64,000 nt of DNA, taken from assembly GCF_000378445.1 (NCBI RefSeq), contig NZ_KB899700.1:62001-126000 (forward strand). Direction: 5' to 3'. Below, piece by piece: positions 1-7,957 of this stretch. Numbering within the stretch: the first letter of the stretch is position 1; every line of letters starts with the position of its first letter. Both the position numbers and the translations under genes were made by a program. Below the pieces are notes generated by a model that was not told where the DNA came from, did no database searches, and worked only from the letters and a program-made list of their open reading frames with translations. This DNA comes from Deinococcus aquatilis DSM 23025 (GTDB lineage: Bacteria; Deinococcota; Deinococci; Deinococcales; Deinococcaceae).

Positions 1-935
1 AGCGCTTCCCGGGAAGCGCTCAGCCCTTCGGTTATTCGCCGAATGGAGCGGTTCTTCAACCATCATCCCCTGTGCCCGGCTGATGTCGCAGTGGTTGTGC
101 TGAAGCTGCTTCTGGAGGCCCGGAAGCGGGAATTTATCCTTGACCATACCCACTGGAAGCTGGGACAGTTAGATGTGAACGCGTTGGTACTGGCCGTCTT
201 GTGGCGTGGTGTCGCCATTCCACTGCTCTTCGAGCTGCTGCCCCATGGGGGCAGCAGCCGCACCGAGATCCGGCTGACCCTGATAAGTGATGTGTTGTGC
301 CTCCTGTCCTGTCGGGAGATCGCCATGCTCTATGCCGATCGTGAATTCACCCTGAAGACTGGATCACTGAGCTGTCTCGTGCGGGGATTCCCCTCTGTGT
401 CCGCCTCCGACAAGACACGTTCATTGACGGCTCTCCTCCACGAGACTGGCTGCAGGGACTGCAGCCAGGGATGAAAGGTATCCTCGTGGATCAGGCTGAG
501 GTTTACGGTCAACCGATGAATGTCGTCCTGACGTACACCCAGGATGGAGAGGCGCTGGTCATTGCCAGCACCTCCGGTTCTGCCAGCCGCATCCTGTCCG
601 GGTATCGCAAGAGGTTCCGCATTGAGTGTCTGTTCCGGGCTTTGAAAAGCAAGGGATTCAAGCTGGAAAGTACCCACATGACGCTCCACGTGATCGTGGA
701 GCGCCTGCTCTGCCTGCTGACCCTGGCGTACGTCTGGTGCGTGCTGGTGGGTCTTCTCCAAACGTGCACCGTGAAAGTACATGGTCGGCGAGCCTGGAGT
801 GTGGTGACGCTGGGCCTCCGAACCCTCGTGCGGACATTCGCCCGCATCCACGAGCGTGGGGAGGCGGAAGCACTTCAACTCATTGGGCTTCTGAAATCCA
901 GCCAGACGCTCAATTCAGAAAGTGTCGGGTACTGA
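1..935 (+). pseudogene. IS4-family transposase, frameshifted and 5'-truncated by the window edge
   Basis: DDE transposase for cut-and-paste movement of its own element. Two reading frames join into one protein. The first (to about base 350) carries the first two acidic regions (LDHTHWKLG and YADREF). The second carries the IS4 signature Y-x2-R-x3-E-x6-K (YRKRFRIECLFRALK). Near bases 347-352 one base is missing relative to the expected EFIGEDW-type sequence. Reading in the second frame from there gives EDWITELSRAGIPLCVRL, continuing smoothly into the downstream part. The apparent ATG at 43 is probably internal, because codons 1-42 are open and continue the alignment leftward. A programmed frameshift cannot be excluded, but no clear slippery site is visible, so inactivation is more likely. 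Confidence 0.85.
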
Positions 936-936
936 G
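1..936 (+). mobile_element. IS4-family insertion sequence, right part only
   Basis: The transposase reading frame is open to the left edge of the window, so the element begins outside it. The right end is placed near base 936, because the sequence around the transposase stop (about 920-936) resembles the terminal inverted repeat of the complete IS4-family element at 19935-21141: both read as a GTCGG-TACTGA block overlapping the stop codon. The target duplication cannot be checked without the left end. Two related but not identical IS4 elements are therefore present in this window. Confidence 0.75.
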
Positions 937-1006
937 TCTATTGAGATTAGGCTTAACTCCATGTGTACGAAATCGCCTCACCCTGTATTGGATCGTATGG
1001 CTGAAG

Positions 1007-2881
1007 CTACCTTTTTAAGAAAGAGACAGCGTAAAGGTCGTTCACCATAGGGTGAGTTTCACTTCGCACGAGAATGATCAAATCCTCTTTCCGGTCAGTA
1101 TTGAATTGTCCTTTCAGTATGCTGATTACCCGGCTATTGTGTTTTAAATCCGGAAAACCGTACTCAATGCCGTATCGGCCCTGGAAAGAAGGAACGAGCC
1201 AGCCAAACTCTCCCTTTCCATTGTTTGGGAAAACGCTGATCCCAGCTGTGTCTGCAATCGAAGTCTTCTCACCAATTTCAGTAACGACATCTGAAAAGTT
1301 GTCCTCGTTGGCACGGAGGGCCTGTCCACCGCGGTACATGCCAGACACAAGTGCTTGGCTGGTATGCGTGCGGGAGACGCCGCCGGTTGCCTGGCGGTAG
1401 CAGATCGTCACGCTCCTGTCGGCGCCAGCCCCTATGCCAATCAAGTCGAATACACTGTCGCCGTCCATATCTACGACCTGAGTTCCAAGAACGTCTCCTT
1501 GGGTTAAGGAAGCGGGGGTACCGTTGGCTGCTGAGAATACGTGGCAACCAGGTTTATTCACCACAATATCCGCCTGTTCATTGTAGGTCACGGGTCTAAC
1601 AGTCAGGCTCTCAGTAGGAGTCCCACCAATCCCATAGGCGATATCCTGCACGGTGGGGAACATGCCGTTGCTGTTCCTCATCCAGATAAGGCGGCGGTCT
1701 GCATCAATGGCGACCAGATCCTGCTGACCGTCACCATCAATGTCTCCCGCTTCGATTTTAGCGATGCGGAAGTTCACCTGCAGTAATTCCCGGCTGGGTC
1801 TGGCAATCCTTGTTCCATCACCGAAACAGACACTCAGACGGCTCTGTAAATTTCGGAAGTCGTCAGGTCGACTCGTGATGAGGAGGTCTACGTTCGCATC
1901 GCCGTTTAGGTCTTTAGCGACGACCTGCCCTTGAGAGCCTAAAGCCAAGCTGTCCTGACAGGAGCCGCCCGTGGTGAAGTGCCCATTGCCGTCGCTCAAG
2001 TACGTGCTGGCAATCAATTGTACAGGAGCGCCTACGCGGCTGGAGTCCGGCACAGTTTTGAGAATAACGAGGTCATCTATACGGTCGCCGTTCATGTCTG
2101 TGACCCGAGCGTCGACAAAACTCGCTTCCTGAGAGACTACAGCCGTGGTGGGAGCCGGCAGTTTGAAGTGTGACCGAGGTGTTGTGGCGGAAAAGGTGTA
2201 GGTCACACCATTAAACTCAGCAGTCGCAGAGACCGTCGCGTCGCCCTCTGGAGGAGTCGTTAGGCGAATGCGGAAACTCTGTCCGTAATCAATCACTGCA
2301 GTGTTGGAAACAACCTGCCTGCCGTCGACGAAAAGTTCCCCGCCTCTGACAGTTACTGTCATTGGCTGACGGTAAGGAGGGTGCGCGACCGCCTCGCTGG
2401 TGACGCGGCCGCCAATTGGCACTGGCAAAAACGAGCGAAGTTGCTTCTCCTTTGGAAGAGGTGGGAGTGTGTTCTCGCTTGTGGCTGTCGTGACGGCAAA
2501 AACGCCCTGCCGGTCACCCACGGTCAGAGTGCTCTGCACAGTGCTGTCCCAGATTCCGGGTGCTTCTAAAGCGACGCTCACCCGGTCACCTGGAAAGACG
2601 AAGGCGTCCGACGCATACACGGGTAGACCATTAATAATCAGCATACCGCCGCTAAAAGTGATGCTTGTCGGTTGGGTGATCCAATCGACGGTAATTTCGT
2701 TGGAGTAATACACGTCCTTTGGCACCGCCCCGAGAACCCGGTTCAGGGTCAGCACTGAGGGTGCCGGCGGGATGGGTTCAGGAGAGAGTGGCGGTTGGGG
2801 CGTGGGTTCTACAGCAGGCGGAGCGCTGCAGGCTATAAGTGAGAAACCGAGGAGCGATGCTCTGAACAAATTGCTCTTCAT
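1007..2881 (-). CDS. FG-GAP/VCBS repeat lipoprotein
   Basis: Predicted surface lipoprotein of 624 residues. The N-terminus is a lipoprotein signal with lipobox LIAC (Cys18), followed by a proline-rich linker typical of a tether. Residues about 45-245 form two similar beta-rich halves. From about 250 onward there are at least four FG-GAP/VCBS-type repeats with calcium-loop signatures (DMNGDRIDDL, DLNGDANVDL, DIDGDGQQDL, DMDGDSVFDL), as in integrin-alpha-like beta-propellers. No catalytic motif was seen, so a binding or structural role is likely. It lies beside the polysaccharide locus on the same strand as the CapD-like gene but is separated from it by 243 bases. Base composition is moderate, like the polysaccharide genes. 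Substrate unknown. Confidence 0.8.
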   Translation of the reverse strand: MKSNLFRASLLGFSLIACSAPPAVEPTPQPPLSPEPIPPAPSVLTLNRVLGAVPKDVYYSNEITVDWITQPTSITFSGGMLIINGLPVYASDAFVFPGDRVSVALEAPGIWDSTVQSTLTVGDRQGVFAVTTATSENTLPPLPKEKQLRSFLPVPIGGRVTSEAVAHPPYRQPMTVTVRGGELFVDGRQVVSNTAVIDYGQSFRIRLTTPPEGDATVSATAEFNGVTYTFSATTPRSHFKLPAPTTAVVSQEASFVDARVTDMNGDRIDDLVILKTVPDSSRVGAPVQLIASTYLSDGNGHFTTGGSCQDSLALGSQGQVVAKDLNGDANVDLLITSRPDDFRNLQSRLSVCFGDGTRIARPSRELLQVNFRIAKIEAGDIDGDGQQDLVAIDADRRLIWMRNSNGMFPTVQDIAYGIGGTPTESLTVRPVTYNEQADIVVNKPGCHVFSAANGTPASLTQGDVLGTQVVDMDGDSVFDLIGIGAGADRSVTICYRQATGGVSRTHTSQALVSGMYRGGQALRANEDNFSDVVTEIGEKTSIADTAGISVFPNNGKGEFGWLVPSFQGRYGIEYGFPDLKHNSRVISILKGQFNTDRKEDLIILVRSETHPMVNDLYAVSFLKR

Positions 2882-2887
2882 ACATCT

Positions 2888-2893
2888 AAACTA
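2888..2893 (-). promoter_or_regulatory. Candidate -10 box for a leaderless transcript of the FG-GAP lipoprotein gene
   Basis: On the minus strand TAGTTT lies six bases before the ATG at 2881, and there is no convincing Shine-Dalgarno sequence. This matches the TANNNT arrangement described for leaderless Deinococcus genes. No good -35 box was found. Confidence 0.3.
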
Positions 2894-2997
2894 CTCTCTG
2901 TTCGCTGCTGCAGAGTGTAGAGAACAGCCGTCTTCAAAAAATGCACAACAAAGCAGACCGCACGGCGGCCTGTGGGCGATTGTGGGGACGTCGACTC

Positions 2998-3015
2998 TGA
3001 TCTGCCGGCAGATCA
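2998..3015. repeat. Perfect 18-bp palindrome in the 2882-3124 intergenic gap
   Basis: TGATCTGCCGGCAGATCA is a perfect inverted repeat with no loop, about 115 bases upstream of the lipoprotein start. It has the form of an operator for a dimeric regulator. The rest of the 243-base gap shows no gene, no clear terminator and no RNA. Confidence 0.4.
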
Positions 3016-3124
3016 CCATAAGAGAGCTGAACCCTTCGTTCACTGCCCTCAAAACGGGTTGAGTGCAAGAAGAGTTCAGCAACAATGTCCCGCTCTCAGT
3101 CGACTGCCGCTTTAAAGCTCAACG

Positions 3125-4957
3125 TTACCGAATACTCCCGAACTTGTTTTCTGGGATCATCTGAGCCAGATCACTGCGAATAGCGACCGCATCATTTTCT
3201 TGGGCATGCGTGTAGAGCAACCGCAATTGTTCCAAAATAGTGCCAGGGTCAACCTTGCCCAATTTGGCACTAAAAATTTCACTGTGGGTGGTCGTGGCCG
3301 TTCCCTCTCCATTGGTAAGCAGCTCTTCGTAAAGCTTTTCACCAGGTCGGATACCACTATACACTACGTCGACATTCTGAGCACCACTGAGACGAATAAC
3401 ATCATGTGCTAGGTCAGAGATTTTAACAGGCGCACCCATATTAAGTACATATACTTTGCCATTTTCAGCTAAACCACCCGCTTGCAGTACCAAGCGTGCC
3501 GCCTCCGGAATAGTCATGAAGTAGCGAACCATTTCTGGATGCGTCACAGTAATGGGGCCACCTGCTCTAATTTGTGCCATAAAGGTAGGAACAACACTTC
3601 CGCGGCTGCCCAACACATTCCCAAAACGTACAGACACGAAACTCTGGGTTTCACGGGTACGTGCCGCTCCTGCTGATACGACCATTTCTGCCACACGCTT
3701 GGAAGCACCCATAACACTCGTGGGATTCACAGCTTTATCAGTCGAGATATTGACTAGACGCGTAACACCATACTCTAAACACAGATCTACCACGTTGCGT
3801 GTACCGATAACGTTATTCAGTATGGCTTCTGAAGGACTCTGTTCCATCAACGGCACGTGTTTGTGGGCCGCTGCATGAAATACGACTTCTGGACGATATT
3901 CCCTGAAGACTGCGCTCAAGCGGGTTTCATCGCGCACATCTCCAATCAACCCGATTTGTTTAATCTCTGGCCAAGTACGGGAGAGTTCTTGTTGAATACT
4001 AAAAATACTATTTTCTCCTCGCCCAAAGAGCAAAATAGTTGACGGGGTGAACGCTGCGATTTGCCGCACGATTTCAGACCCAATACTGCCACCTGCACCT
4101 GTCACCAAGATGACTCTGCCCCGAAGATAACCTGCAATCTCATCCGTATTCAGTCTAACGGCAGGACGGCGTAACAAATCTTCCAGATTGACGTCCCTGA
4201 TCTGATTGATGCTGACGGTACCATTCAAAATTTCAAACATGCCAGGAATAATTCGATGTCTTATATGCGCTTGATGCGCCAGATCTACGACACGCCGTAC
4301 AAAGTCACCTGTGGCTGACGGCACTGCAATCAATACTTCCTGTGCGCCTTCACGTTGCGCAATAGCGACCAAATCCTCAACTTGACCAAAGACTGTGAGG
4401 CCCACCACCCGCTGACGCTGCTTACTCGGTTCATCATCCAAGAACCCTATAGGTAAAAGTCCTGCTTCTGGATGACGTTGCATTTCACGGGCAATCAGAC
4501 TACCTGCATCGCCTGCACCAACTATTAAAACTCGTTGTTGAGGACCAGCCACCTGCCGCCGCACCTGTTCGTTCATCAAACGGGTAGCAAGGCGTATTCC
4601 ACCCATCATCAGAAAACCTAATACTCCAGCCAGTAAGGGTACGCTCCGTGGAAGTTGCAACCATTCTTGTAGAAAAAACCCTGTTGCAAACATGATCAAA
4701 GTAGTAATCACAACCACACGTGCCAGCACAAGCAGATCCAAGGTACCCACACGTTGCCAAACCTGCCGAGGCAAATGGTAATACCAAGCGATCAAGCTCA
4801 TGACCACCATGCTAATAAGCACATATCCCCATACATTGCTTGGAATTCCGGAAGACAACATGGATGGCTTACGAAAGGCATAAGCCAATACAGCCGCCAC
4901 CGTCCACAATCCCAAGTCAAAAAGTAATTTTATTAGTAGTGACGGATTCGCCTTCAT
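3125..4957 (-). CDS. CapD/WbpM/FlaA1-type membrane nucleotide-sugar 4,6-dehydratase
   Basis: Membrane-bound NAD-dependent dehydratase acting on a UDP-N-acetylhexosamine, an early step in making dideoxy or diamino sugars for surface polysaccharide. The start at 4957 is chosen because AGGAG lies eight bases upstream; a longer frame to 5020 has no such site. The product is 610 residues. Four hydrophobic segments occupy about residues 8-120. A first Rossmann-like motif (GAGDAGSLI) is near 147, the NAD motif GAGGSIGSE near 286, and the catalytic region STDKAVNPTSVMGASKR near 400-418, with the Met-x3-Lys form usual in the large subclass. Length is normal. The gene is noticeably more AT-rich than its neighbours, which suggests acquisition by transfer (inference). 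Confidence 0.9.
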   Translation of the reverse strand: MKANPSLLIKLLFDLGLWTVAAVLAYAFRKPSMLSSGIPSNVWGYVLISMVVMSLIAWYYHLPRQVWQRVGTLDLLVLARVVVITTLIMFATGFFLQEWLQLPRSVPLLAGVLGFLMMGGIRLATRLMNEQVRRQVAGPQQRVLIVGAGDAGSLIAREMQRHPEAGLLPIGFLDDEPSKQRQRVVGLTVFGQVEDLVAIAQREGAQEVLIAVPSATGDFVRRVVDLAHQAHIRHRIIPGMFEILNGTVSINQIRDVNLEDLLRRPAVRLNTDEIAGYLRGRVILVTGAGGSIGSEIVRQIAAFTPSTILLFGRGENSIFSIQQELSRTWPEIKQIGLIGDVRDETRLSAVFREYRPEVVFHAAAHKHVPLMEQSPSEAILNNVIGTRNVVDLCLEYGVTRLVNISTDKAVNPTSVMGASKRVAEMVVSAGAARTRETQSFVSVRFGNVLGSRGSVVPTFMAQIRAGGPITVTHPEMVRYFMTIPEAARLVLQAGGLAENGKVYVLNMGAPVKISDLAHDVIRLSGAQNVDVVYSGIRPGEKLYEELLTNGEGTATTTHSEIFSAKLGKVDPGTILEQLRLLYTHAQENDAVAIRSDLAQMIPENKFGSIR

Positions 4958-5060
4958 GGTACAAACTCCTAAAGAACTGAGATTAAGCGGCTCACACCGC
5001 AGCCCACCTATGCTGTGCACTCCTAGCGAGGTGCGGAGGACATAGATTAGTGCAGGAATA

Positions 5061-5336
5061 TCAGCTCAATATAACTCTATCTAAGATCGTGTTCTCCAGA
5101 GCCAACTGACCGCAGTACCGTTCCAGCTCGGCAATCCGGAGTTCGTCGCTGCGATCCGTCGTGGCACCATCGGTAAAAGCGGCTTCCCCACGCGCCTACA
5201 CCTCTTTGCGCCACCGATGAATCAAGCTCGGAGCTAGGGAGTGAGTCTGGCTGAGATGGGCGGTGGTGTGTTGGCCGGTGTTGATCTGGCTGACCACCTC
5301 AAGTTTGAATTCGCGGCTGTGATTTCGTCCTGGCAT
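5061..5336 (-). pseudogene. Remnant of an IS3-family orfA transposase with an internal stop
   Basis: Reading the minus strand from ATG at 5336 (GGAGATCAG just upstream) gives a 91-codon frame starting MPGRNHSREFKLEVVSQINT, typical of the helix-turn-helix OrfA of IS3-type elements. It continues through SLIHRWRKEV, meets an in-frame TAG, then resumes with ARGEAAFTDGATTDRSDELR and IAELERYCGQLALENTIL, the leucine-zipper part of OrfA, and ends at a TGA at 5061. The catalytic OrfB is absent, because the CapD-like gene begins about 100 bases further on. This is a decayed fragment occupying most of the 4958-5480 gap between two polysaccharide genes. The stop codon hides it from ordinary gene calling. 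Confidence 0.85.
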
Positions 5337-5480
5337 CTGATCTCCTTCGCGATGCAATCAGCGTATCCGCTGACAGGGGCGAAGTGTCTTGGCCTGTGGT
5401 TCTGTCCGAGGGGGTCACTCCAACAGCTGGTCAAGCTGACGAACGCTTTTATGGAGAAGTCTCACGTACCATGAGTCGGC

Positions 5481-7130
5481 ATGACTACGCCCCTTCATCA
5501 CCCGCCTACCACCAGAGCAAGCTGGACCTGGCTCGCTTGGTTGACCCTGCTACCTATTGTGCCCCCTCTGGCTATCTTGAGCGTCTTCGGTCTTCGCCAA
5601 TGGCATAACCTGTCACGCTTGGCTCTGGCTTTAATCGGCTTTTATCTCTCAGCGCAGGTGCTCGCCGCCCTTCTGAGCCCGGAGCCTCTGCTGGCAATAG
5701 GCACAGCCTTACTGCGCAGTTCCATGGTGGTGGGATTGTTGGCCTTGGGCGCTTCCCTTGGCCATCCAGTGCACCTCCATGCACTGCGCTGGGGGCTCAC
5801 TGTTGTCTATCTCACAGCACTTTTAAATGGTTTGGCACTGCAGGGTTGGGACCTGACGCAATTGAGACTGAGTCATCCGTATTACACACCGGTGGCTCTG
5901 GGCTTGGCAGGCGCGGTGGGCCTATGGCTGGCACTGGCACGAGAAAAAGGAGAGAGCTGGCGACTGGGTTTAGCTTGGCGGCTTCCTTTGGGCATGCTGG
6001 CGCTCATTACAGCTCTACTAAGCGGGAGCCGTGGACCATTGATCACGGCGTTGCTCGGCATACTGGTCCTCGTTGCCTACCAGCAACAGCGCAGCCATAG
6101 GCCTCTGAAGCTTGCAGCTCTGATCTTTTTACCAGCAGCGCTATTGGTGTTCTTCGGAGCGCTGCCGCAACGCCTGCAGGGCACTGCTCTACAGCGGCTT
6201 GGCACACTAGATCTGACTGGACGTGACCTCGTCTGGAATGACGCTTTCAGTGTGATTCAGGCATTCCCCTGGAGTGGAACGGGTTCATTACTTCTTGGAC
6301 CTCGCCTTGCCCCACCCGGGGGGAGCTGCACATGGTTTGAAGCGCTAGAGGTGCGGGGCATTGGATGTCCCGCTCTCCTGCAGCAGGTCAACAATACTTG
6401 GGTCATCGCCCATAACGGAGCGCTGCAAGCTTTAGGAGAAACGGGGCTCATTGGGACAGCCGGACTCTTCCTGCTCCTAGGTGGCGCAGTGGTGGGCGCC
6501 GTGACAACTGCACGCCCTTTGACCGTAACTCTGCTTGTGGGACTCCTATTTGCAGATTTGACGGACAATGTCACGCCAGTTCCTGGGCCATTTTTCTCAG
6601 AAATATTCTGGCTTACAGCGGGATGGGCTTTGAGTAATTGGAAACTGTCCTGGCGAGTTGGTTTTCCTGCTGCGGCAGGCTGGGGCGCAGCCATACTCCT
6701 GATTACTGCGTTTCCTCTCTGGACCAGTTTCGTGCCGTCAGGCGCGCCACCAGGCGCGCTGCACATCGTGGGACTGATCGCTCCAACACAGTGGCGCAGT
6801 GACGAACCGTACGCTGCCGCTGCGCAGTTTCGCGCGCCTCCAGGCCAGTACCGTGCACATCTCCGGGCTTGCCGCATAAGCTGCGTTACGGTGACCAGTA
6901 AGCCCTTCACCGTCGTTGCAGGTCAACCATCGGCCTGGCAGTGGTTGATCGGGCCCTTACCCAGTCCTTCTCAGGTCGGCAGGGGTGAAGTGAAAGCGGC
7001 CACGGAGCCAAAAGGCCTGTACCGCCTTGAGTTGCGACTCTGGCCGGGGACAAGTAGTCCATGGCACACTCGTTCTCTGGCCAGCCGAACTTGGACAACT
7101 GAGGTTCGGGTCAGTGAGGGACAGCCATGA
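5481..7130 (+). CDS. O-antigen ligase/Wzy-like polytopic membrane protein
   Basis: A 549-residue membrane protein with roughly ten to twelve hydrophobic segments between residues 15 and 420, followed by an extracytoplasmic, beta-rich tail of about 125 residues. The Wzy_C-type signature is visible in the large periplasmic loop and next helix (AHNGALQALGETGLIGTAGL, about residues 310-330), as in WaaL ligases and Wzy polymerases. It would transfer or polymerise lipid-linked glycan on the outer face of the membrane. It overlaps the next gene by four bases (ATGA). The start is uncertain: no Shine-Dalgarno sequence is near it, but TACCAT (5467-5472) eight bases upstream could be a leaderless -10 box. 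A second, different polymerase-like protein is encoded at 14002-15354, so ligase and polymerase roles may be divided between them. Confidence 0.75.
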   Translation: MTTPLHHPPTTRASWTWLAWLTLLPIVPPLAILSVFGLRQWHNLSRLALALIGFYLSAQVLAALLSPEPLLAIGTALLRSSMVVGLLALGASLGHPVHLHALRWGLTVVYLTALLNGLALQGWDLTQLRLSHPYYTPVALGLAGAVGLWLALAREKGESWRLGLAWRLPLGMLALITALLSGSRGPLITALLGILVLVAYQQQRSHRPLKLAALIFLPAALLVFFGALPQRLQGTALQRLGTLDLTGRDLVWNDAFSVIQAFPWSGTGSLLLGPRLAPPGGSCTWFEALEVRGIGCPALLQQVNNTWVIAHNGALQALGETGLIGTAGLFLLLGGAVVGAVTTARPLTVTLLVGLLFADLTDNVTPVPGPFFSEIFWLTAGWALSNWKLSWRVGFPAAAGWGAAILLITAFPLWTSFVPSGAPPGALHIVGLIAPTQWRSDEPYAAAAQFRAPPGQYRAHLRACRISCVTVTSKPFTVVAGQPSAWQWLIGPLPSPSQVGRGEVKAATEPKGLYRLELRLWPGTSSPWHTRSLASRTWTTEVRVSEGQP

Positions 7131-7957
7131 CACCCACAGGGGAGACTCGGTTCAGCGTCATGCTGCTTAAGTTACTGTTGCCAATCGGTGTGCTTGTGAT
7201 GCTGGGAGTGGCAATTCGTCTTCTTCCCACCTCACCAGAGTTCACGCCCTTCCGGCAAGGCACGTGTACGCCAGGGGCATCAAATTTCGTCAGTTCACAA
7301 CCGCCAGCACTGCCGGGAGAGTGGCAAGGCAGCAAAGGATATTTTGTTATTCCTGGAAGTGTGGAGCTCAACTACTGCCAACCCGGACGCTTGATCATTG
7401 AAGCCCGCGGAGACCTGGCAACCAATGGCGGCGCGCCTCTCCTCGTGCTGCGAACGGATGCCGGGCAGCGTGAAGAGCTCGTTGATAAACCCCAGACCTT
7501 CGAGCTGGATGTTGGCCTGTCTGGGCGGGTGATTCTGGCGTTCCCGAACGACGAGACTGACGCCCTGTACCGAATAGTGACGCTCGAGCGCTTGGCAGTT
7601 GTGGGCCGGACACGCTGCACGTCCGCCCTTGTCCGTGACCAGCAACGCATCACATTCCAGGGAGCCACGACAGGAGCTGTGTACGATCTCAAGGGGCAAC
7701 GTCTTGAGCCCTGTGAAGCAGGAGACCTGTATTTGACTGTCAGTGGACCGGCTGTCAATGGTACCGGCCCTCAACTTCTGGTTCAGCAGGAAGGAGCCAT
7801 TCTGCTAAATCAAGAAATCAAGGGCCGGGCATCATTCCGCCTTCCGTTAAGGACTGCTTCAGCTGTTCAGCTGAGCGTTACAAACTTTGCCGGGCGACAG
7901 GTGAAGTACCGCAATCTTTTTATTGACCGTGTTGACTTCACCCCTCTCACTCAATAG
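7127..7957 (+). CDS. Exported protein with two tandem beta-sandwich, carbohydrate-binding-like domains
   Basis: 276 residues with one N-terminal membrane segment (about 12-30), then two similar domains of about 85-95 residues. Each half has Cys-x-(P/A)-G-(R/D)-L, an xNGxxPxLLV strand and a closing YR motif (first half about 85-165, second about 210-272). This points to an internal duplication of a CBM-like or lectin-like beta-sandwich; the family itself was not recognised. It is translationally coupled (ATGA overlap) to the ligase-like membrane protein before it, so it may hold or present the glycan that protein handles. Its 3' end overlaps the convergent fusion gene by seven bases. Confidence 0.65.
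   Translation: MTPTGETRFSVMLLKLLLPIGVLVMLGVAIRLLPTSPEFTPFRQGTCTPGASNFVSSQPPALPGEWQGSKGYFVIPGSVELNYCQPGRLIIEARGDLATNGGAPLLVLRTDAGQREELVDKPQTFELDVGLSGRVILAFPNDETDALYRIVTLERLAVVGRTRCTSALVRDQQRITFQGATTGAVYDLKGQRLEPCEAGDLYLTVSGPAVNGTGPQLLVQQEGAILLNQEIKGRASFRLPLRTASAVQLSVTNFAGRQVKYRNLFIDRVDFTPLTQ

Noticed and set aside
1..20. Perfect 20-bp palindrome AGCGCTTCCCGGGAAGCGCT at the window edge
   Set aside because: It lies inside the open transposase frame that runs in from the left, so it is more likely coding sequence than an end or operator, though it is striking.
340..355. Programmed frameshift in the left-edge transposase
   Set aside because: No clear slippery heptamer or downstream structure; the intact relative at 19936-21045 is a single frame, so mutation is the simpler explanation.
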